From Nocardioides marmoriginsengisoli (lineage in GTDB: Bacteria > Actinomycetota > Actinomycetes > Propionibacteriales > Nocardioidaceae): 64,000 nt of DNA. The stretch is taken from positions 285,096 through 349,095 of the forward strand of contig NZ_RJSE01000005.1 of the NCBI RefSeq assembly GCF_003725695.1, given 5' to 3'. Shown here in pieces: positions 60,288-64,000 of this stretch. A program made the translations under genes and the position numbers. The first letter of the stretch is position 1. Each line of letters starts with the position of its first letter. The notes beneath the pieces are model-generated. The model saw nothing but the letters and a program-made list of their open reading frames with translations. It did not search any database and was not told where the DNA came from.

Positions 60288-60405
60288 AGGTGTCCTGTCT
60301 GTGGAGGGGCCGACTGACCTGAACGGACGCTATCCGAAACCCGGCATCTTTGCCTTATGCATCTGCTCTCTGGCATCAACTGATTGAGGCAGATGGGGTA
60401 TACAT

Positions 60406-60645
60406 GTGCCCAAAGAACCCATCTCGGACGTGTCTCGAATCTTCGGTGAGCGTGTTCGTGAACGCCGCACTGAACTTGCACTCTCACAGGAGAGACTTGC
60501 CGAGGGCACCAGCCTTCACTGGTCGGTCATTGGCCGTATCGAGCGAGGACAGAGCAACCTCACGCTTGCGAACATCGTGAAGTTGTCCGAGGCGTTAGAG
60601 ATTGATCCGGGCAAGTTGGTTGCGGGCCTGCGATCAGGTGACTAA
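60406..60645 (+). CDS. XRE-family helix-turn-helix regulator
   Basis: A 79-residue single-domain DNA-binding protein: FGERVRERRTELALSQERLAEGTSL, HWSVIGRIERGQSNLTLANIVKLSEALEIDPGKLV, a complete Cro/C1-type HTH. Proteins of this length are common in integrated elements, where they control excision or cargo genes. GTG start with a weak gatgggg site; the overlapping ATG at 60404 is in another frame. Confidence 0.88.
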   Translation: MPKEPISDVSRIFGERVRERRTELALSQERLAEGTSLHWSVIGRIERGQSNLTLANIVKLSEALEIDPGKLVAGLRSGD

Positions 60646-60672
60646 GGCGGGTTAGTACCCCGGCGGGGGGAC

Positions 60673-61224
60673 CTAGGGATCGTCTAGCCAGGACACCAAC
60701 TGCTCGCGAGCATGACGCTTACAGTCGGTAACGTGCTCGAACAGCCCCTTGAGAATGTCGATTCGCTCTTGAGTCGGTTCTCCTAGCACTGCGACAAGAC
60801 CTCGCTGCCAGGCTGTCAGGTCGCTTGCGAGGTGGTGCACCGCCGCGTAAGCGTGGCTGTTTCCGATGCCCGCATCGACCATTGCGACACGACGAACGGT
60901 TTCCGTCATGACTTCCGAGTCGCTCATCAATGTAAGCACGACCTCGCCTGTCAGCGCCTCGGGTCCCCGAGCAAGAATCGCGGTCTTCCGGAAGATGGAG
61001 TCATAGTGCGCATCAAGTTGCACCAGAAGTGCCTTGACCTCCTGGACCCTAAGTTCTCGTCCTTCGCGCGAGGTTTCGTGGTCCCACTTTTCACGTTCAA
61101 ACCGGAGAAGGGATTGCCTGTCCTCAGATTCTCGCTTCGCGATCCTGTTCGAAACAACACCGGAAACCAGCGCCGCGACAACTCCTGAGCCCAAGATTGT
61201 CACTACAACAGTGGACCAGTCCAT
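60673..61224 (-). CDS. Membrane-anchored coiled-coil protein of unknown function
   Basis: A 183-residue protein with one N-terminal span (TVVVTILGSGVVAALVSGVVSN), then a charged helix likely to be a coiled coil (RIAKRESEDRQSLLRFEREKWDHETSREGRELRVQEVKALL) and a helical C-terminal domain. No family recognised. Similar anchored helical proteins occur on phages and islands. Codon usage is less G+C-biased than in the core region. It ends 28 nt from the XRE gene, convergent. Confidence 0.6.
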   Translation of the reverse strand: MDWSTVVVTILGSGVVAALVSGVVSNRIAKRESEDRQSLLRFEREKWDHETSREGRELRVQEVKALLVQLDAHYDSIFRKTAILARGPEALTGEVVLTLMSDSEVMTETVRRVAMVDAGIGNSHAYAAVHHLASDLTAWQRGLVAVLGEPTQERIDILKGLFEHVTDCKRHAREQLVSWLDDP

Positions 61225-61288
61225 GCGGTCGATGATCGCACGGTTGCAGGAGGTCGACCCGCTGCGCCTGGAGGCAAAAATGGCAGCG

Positions 61289-61873
61289 TTAGGCCGCTGT
61301 GCTGTCTAGGCAGCGATAGACGGTCGCTCTGCTGACTCCGACCACATCGGCAATGGCGCTGATCGTGTGTTGGCCGGCTGAGTGCATAGACCTGACTACT
61401 ACTACCTGATCCTCAGTCAGCACCGGCTTTCTGCCAGGCTTGGCACCGCGCTCACGAGCAGCGGCTAGACCTGACTTGGTTCGATCAACGATCAGGTCTC
61501 TTTCGAACTCAGCCAGTGCACCGAACAGATGAAAGACCAATCGTCCTGCACTGGTGGTGGTGTCGATGTTCTCGTGAATGGACACGAAGCCGATACCGCG
61601 CTTGTCCAACTCGGCAACCGTCTCGATCAGATGCTTTAGAGAACGTCCGAGGCGATCGAGTCGCCAGACAACGAGAGTGTCACCCTCCCGAAGGAAGTCG
61701 AGAGCAGCGGCCAACTCGGGTCGATCAGTCCGAGTGCCCGAAGCCGTCTCTTCGAAGATGCGCAAGCAGCCTGCATCCCGGAGGGCGTCCATCTGACCAT
61801 CAGTCGTCTGGTCGTGGGTGCTGACTCGGGCGTAGCCGATCAAGGAACCTTGCTGCGTCGTCTGGTTGCTCAT
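61289..61873 (-). CDS. Serine recombinase (resolvase/invertase family)
   Basis: A 194-residue small serine recombinase. The catalytic domain carries the active Ser in GYARVSTHDQ, then DRPELAAALDFLREGDTLVVWRLDRLGRSLKHL with the conserved Arg residues, and FHLFGALAEFERDLI. The C-terminal Hin-type HTH is present (GRKPVLTEDQ, HTISAIADVVGVSRATVYRCL). It is full length and apparently intact. It cuts at paired sites to invert or resolve DNA; it is not the large integrase type and probably did not make the tRNA insertion. Confidence 0.93.
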   Translation of the reverse strand: MSNQTTQQGSLIGYARVSTHDQTTDGQMDALRDAGCLRIFEETASGTRTDRPELAAALDFLREGDTLVVWRLDRLGRSLKHLIETVAELDKRGIGFVSIHENIDTTTSAGRLVFHLFGALAEFERDLIVDRTKSGLAAARERGAKPGRKPVLTEDQVVVVRSMHSAGQHTISAIADVVGVSRATVYRCLDSTAA

Positions 61874-62032
61874 GCCAGAAATTGTTTCACTTCCCGTGTC
61901 CGAAAAACAGGGGTAGCGAACACGAGTTTTGAGACGGCCGGGTGCGCGTGAAGCGGCCCTTCGTGAGGGGTGTCCTCAAACCTCCGTTTGTGAACACCCG
62001 CTTTGTGCTCAGAGGTCGCCCGAGTGCCCCGG

Positions 62033-62038
62033 TACATT
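62033..62038 (+). promoter_or_regulatory. candidate -10 box for the 576-residue protein gene
   Basis: TACATT fits TANNNT and ends 6 nt before GTG 62045, with no Shine-Dalgarno, supporting that start and a leaderless mRNA. No clear -35. Confidence 0.35.
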
Positions 62039-62044
62039 CGCACG

Positions 62045-63775
62045 GTGACTGACCCGGAGCCGGATGTGCCAGCCAGCGGCGTTTCGCCCCCACCAGGCGA
62101 AGGTCTCAGCGCGTCACAAGACTCGAAAAGCGGCTCCAACCAGATCGACATGGATGGAATCAGCGCGAAGGTCCGTCGGCAGTTCGAACTTGTGCCTCCT
62201 ATTGGCACAAGGTGGCGGTGGTACGACATCCCCTACCGCGTGCTGATGTGGGCTATGACGGGCTCTCGGCAGCGGGTGTTTTCGTGGCGTATGAGAAGAC
62301 GTCTGAACAAGGCACTCAACTTCTTCAGCACCTTCAATCACTACGAGCGACTAAAGGTTGAGCCACTAGACGATCCAATGCACAACCTGATCGTCCCCGA
62401 CGGCGAACGGGTCACTCAGGGTGGCGTTTGGGTTGTTGAACTGTTCCCTCCCAGCAGGTTTGAAGCCCTTCGCCGCTCGCTCGAAAGGAACGGTTGGGAT
62501 GAAGAGAAGGCGTTCCACAGGTCAGATGGATCCAATGCGGAGGACGTGACAAAGGCGCGCAGAGGTCGTGGATTCATGTGGTCCAGGTTGGGAACGGTCG
62601 CGAATCCGAACTCCCGATACTTTGCCTTCGATGCGCGGCGAGAGGTCCTCCCGCCCGAGGTCTCGTTAGTTGAACTAACTGCAGTCCAATTGGGCCAAAG
62701 CCTCACCGCGGTCGTCGCGTTCTTTCGGCTGAGCGAGATGGGCGAGCAGGCGTTGAACAAGGTCTGGACCTCACAACACGAGCCGTGGTTCAAGTGGCGA
62801 GGGCTTCGGAGGCCGGACACTGAGGGCAGGTTCTTCTCGGGCATTCGGGCAACCCAGACCGAGCGCATGCGGATTCATGATCTGGCGCGCCGCTGGCTTG
62901 CAGATCGATGCGGGGGCTTCTTCGCTTCAACGCCGAGTGGCCCACCCGTGATCGACCTGAATCTGTTTGATCAGTTTGACCCGACGGCTGAGTCAGACAA
63001 CAGGCACAGTAACCACCCTCGTCGTGCGCTCGGCCTGGATGGAAACTTCGGTCACAACTACGCCTCCCCTGAGATGCCCGGGCTGGTCATAGTGCCGACC
63101 CGGTCGGGTGGCGGGCCTTCCGACGTCCTGGAGAACTGCTGGGGCGTGATCGGTTCTTTGGTACGAGTGAACGAACTAGCCGAAGACGACCAGGGGTACG
63201 GCAAGAAGCCCTACTCCCCCAGCACGATCGGCGGGATGTTCGACGACCCCATCAGATCGTTTCTGTTGCACCTCGCGATCCTGCACTACACCGCCGATCT
63301 GCGAAGCAACCTTGCAGAGGCACGCGATGCCGCGATGGGCAAACACCGGAAGTTCAGTGCGAAGCGAATCGATCACCTGCGATCTGAGTTGCTAACCACC
63401 AGTCTCGATCTCCCTGTTGTGGCTCGCGACTCCATGACTCTCTGGGAGGACCAGTGGCGCCGTCTCGACGGGGTCGAGGTTCGAGGCGTTCCGGTTCCCG
63501 GACACACGCACCCCCACGAGGATTTTGACCTCATTGACGGTCTGAAGGACGCGTGCAATCAAGCGTTTGAAGAACTCCTAGCCGAAGACGCCGCATACCG
63601 AGAAGTGCTATCCACTGTGGCGTCCTTAGGCGCGAGCGCAGACGCAAGCCGTTTCGGCCGACGAGCGTTAATAGTGGCTGGCGCATCGCTAGTTGTGGCA
63701 CTTGCAACAGTGCTTGTCGCGAACACAGGTGATCACACCCTGTGGTCTGACCTGATCAAATGGGTTAAGCACTAA
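62045..63775 (+). CDS. Unrecognised 576-residue protein with C-terminal membrane anchor
   Basis: A large protein I cannot assign. From GTG 62045: an acidic Pro-rich leader, a basic segment (RWRWYDIPYRVLMWAMTG, FSWRMRRRLNKALNFF), then a long soluble region with Trp-rich patches (WVVELFPPSRFEALRRSLERNGW, EPWFKWRGLRRPD). Further on are FFSGIRATQTERMRIHDLARRWLADRCGG and PTRSGGGPSDVLENCWG. Near the end is one span, ALIVAGASLVVALATVLVAN, before a short basic tail, so it is tail-anchored with the bulk in the cytoplasm. No nuclease, ATPase or kinase motif is visible. It lies in the accessory region between the serine recombinase and another anchored protein. A TTG at 62003 is an alternative start. 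Confidence 0.7.
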   Translation: MTDPEPDVPASGVSPPPGEGLSASQDSKSGSNQIDMDGISAKVRRQFELVPPIGTRWRWYDIPYRVLMWAMTGSRQRVFSWRMRRRLNKALNFFSTFNHYERLKVEPLDDPMHNLIVPDGERVTQGGVWVVELFPPSRFEALRRSLERNGWDEEKAFHRSDGSNAEDVTKARRGRGFMWSRLGTVANPNSRYFAFDARREVLPPEVSLVELTAVQLGQSLTAVVAFFRLSEMGEQALNKVWTSQHEPWFKWRGLRRPDTEGRFFSGIRATQTERMRIHDLARRWLADRCGGFFASTPSGPPVIDLNLFDQFDPTAESDNRHSNHPRRALGLDGNFGHNYASPEMPGLVIVPTRSGGGPSDVLENCWGVIGSLVRVNELAEDDQGYGKKPYSPSTIGGMFDDPIRSFLLHLAILHYTADLRSNLAEARDAAMGKHRKFSAKRIDHLRSELLTTSLDLPVVARDSMTLWEDQWRRLDGVEVRGVPVPGHTHPHEDFDLIDGLKDACNQAFEELLAEDAAYREVLSTVASLGASADASRFGRRALIVAGASLVVALATVLVANTGDHTLWSDLIKWVKH

Positions 63776-63831
63776 CGACCGCCAGGCACTCCAAGGGCGT
63801 ATCGGTCGGAACTTGGCTCTAACCTCGGAGC

Positions 63832-64000
63832 ATGAGTGCGGATGCTGTGAGCGCGGTCGGGTCAGTGATTGGAGCCGTAGGCGGACTGGCCGGCTTCGCG
63901 TCCCTCTACTTCCAACGCAAGGACAGCGTGCGACAGACCAAGTTCAGAGTCGCTCCGTTCGTGTACTGCACGATGGAGGGAGCCGTGAACGCCGGCGAAG
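63832..64000 (+). CDS. Membrane-anchored protein, 5' part (cut by window end)
   Basis: ATG 63832 opens a frame that runs off the window after 56 codons: an N-terminal hydrophobic span (AVGSVIGAVGGLAGFASLYF) followed by the charged QRKDSVRQTKFRVAP and a beta-like FVYCTMEGAV. Its plan (short span then charged segment) is like that of the 60673-61224 protein. Same direction as, and 56 nt behind, the 576-residue gene, so the two may be co-transcribed. Confidence 0.55.
   Translation, partial: MSADAVSAVGSVIGAVGGLAGFASLYFQRKDSVRQTKFRVAPFVYCTMEGAVNAGE

Overview
The window is chromosomal DNA of a high-G+C actinobacterium, most likely Nocardioides or a close relative in Nocardioidaceae. The base composition, the GTG/TTG/CTG starts, several apparently leaderless genes, actinobacterial families (DUF3052, DUF3145, DUF4288, DUF5999) and blocks syntenic with Mycobacterium and Streptomyces (glnA2-glnE; Nif3 / zinc-ribbon / phosphatase; ahpE-DUF3052-aceE-fasR-fabD-fabH-acpP-fabF-accD) all point that way. 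Identification is from sequence features and family knowledge only; no database search was run.

Layout. 1-3402: end of an alpha/beta hydrolase, then an F420-type oxidoreductase, a TetR regulator and a KstD-like flavoprotein, probably one steroid- or cyclic-ketone-type catabolic unit. 3440-11751 (minus strand): DUF4288, arfB, glnE and glnA2, preceded by an overlapping block of a secreted protein, an ABC ATPase, a permease and a membrane protein whose first gene starts right behind a hairpin that hides its ribosome binding site. 11752-22786: nadE, an MTHFR-like protein, panB, a PQQ-type sugar dehydrogenase, map and small housekeeping or unknown genes. 22797-23805: the RNase P RNA gene with a displaced copy of its own 3' end 0.6 kb away, flanking a lower-G+C membrane-protein gene, which looks like the scar of a site-specific insertion. 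23881-33388: two look-alike membrane proteins, an RNB ribonuclease, yaaA, the Nif3 / zinc-ribbon / phosphatase operon, an acyl-CoA ligase and tRNA-Val.

33565-47089 is the central-metabolism core: ahpE and DUF3052 diverge from aceE (pyruvate dehydrogenase E1). Downstream comes the type II fatty acid synthase operon fasR-fabD-fabH-acpP-fabF-accD, then DUF3145 on the opposite strand. PDH supplies acetyl-CoA, AccD (with partners encoded elsewhere) makes malonyl-CoA, FabD loads it on AcpP, FabH primes and FabF elongates. FabD carries an unusual C-terminal biotinyl/lipoyl-like domain without the acceptor lysine. Palindromic 20-bp repeats bracket accD, one of them inside the coding sequence.

47243-59329: a hydrolase, PP2C phosphatase, a CNNM/CorC-like pair, small proteins, two secreted collagen-like proteins, and a MocR regulator divergent from a semialdehyde dehydrogenase / class III aminotransferase pair.

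59430-64000 is an accessory region. A 40-nt tRNA 3'-end fragment including CCA (an attachment-site signature) and a frameshifted transposase fragment mark its edge. Beyond it lie lower-G+C genes: a lipoprotein with a 38-residue membrane peptide, an XRE regulator, a serine recombinase, an unrecognised 576-residue tail-anchored protein and the start of another membrane-anchored protein cut by the window end. This is the part most likely to hold an undescribed system.
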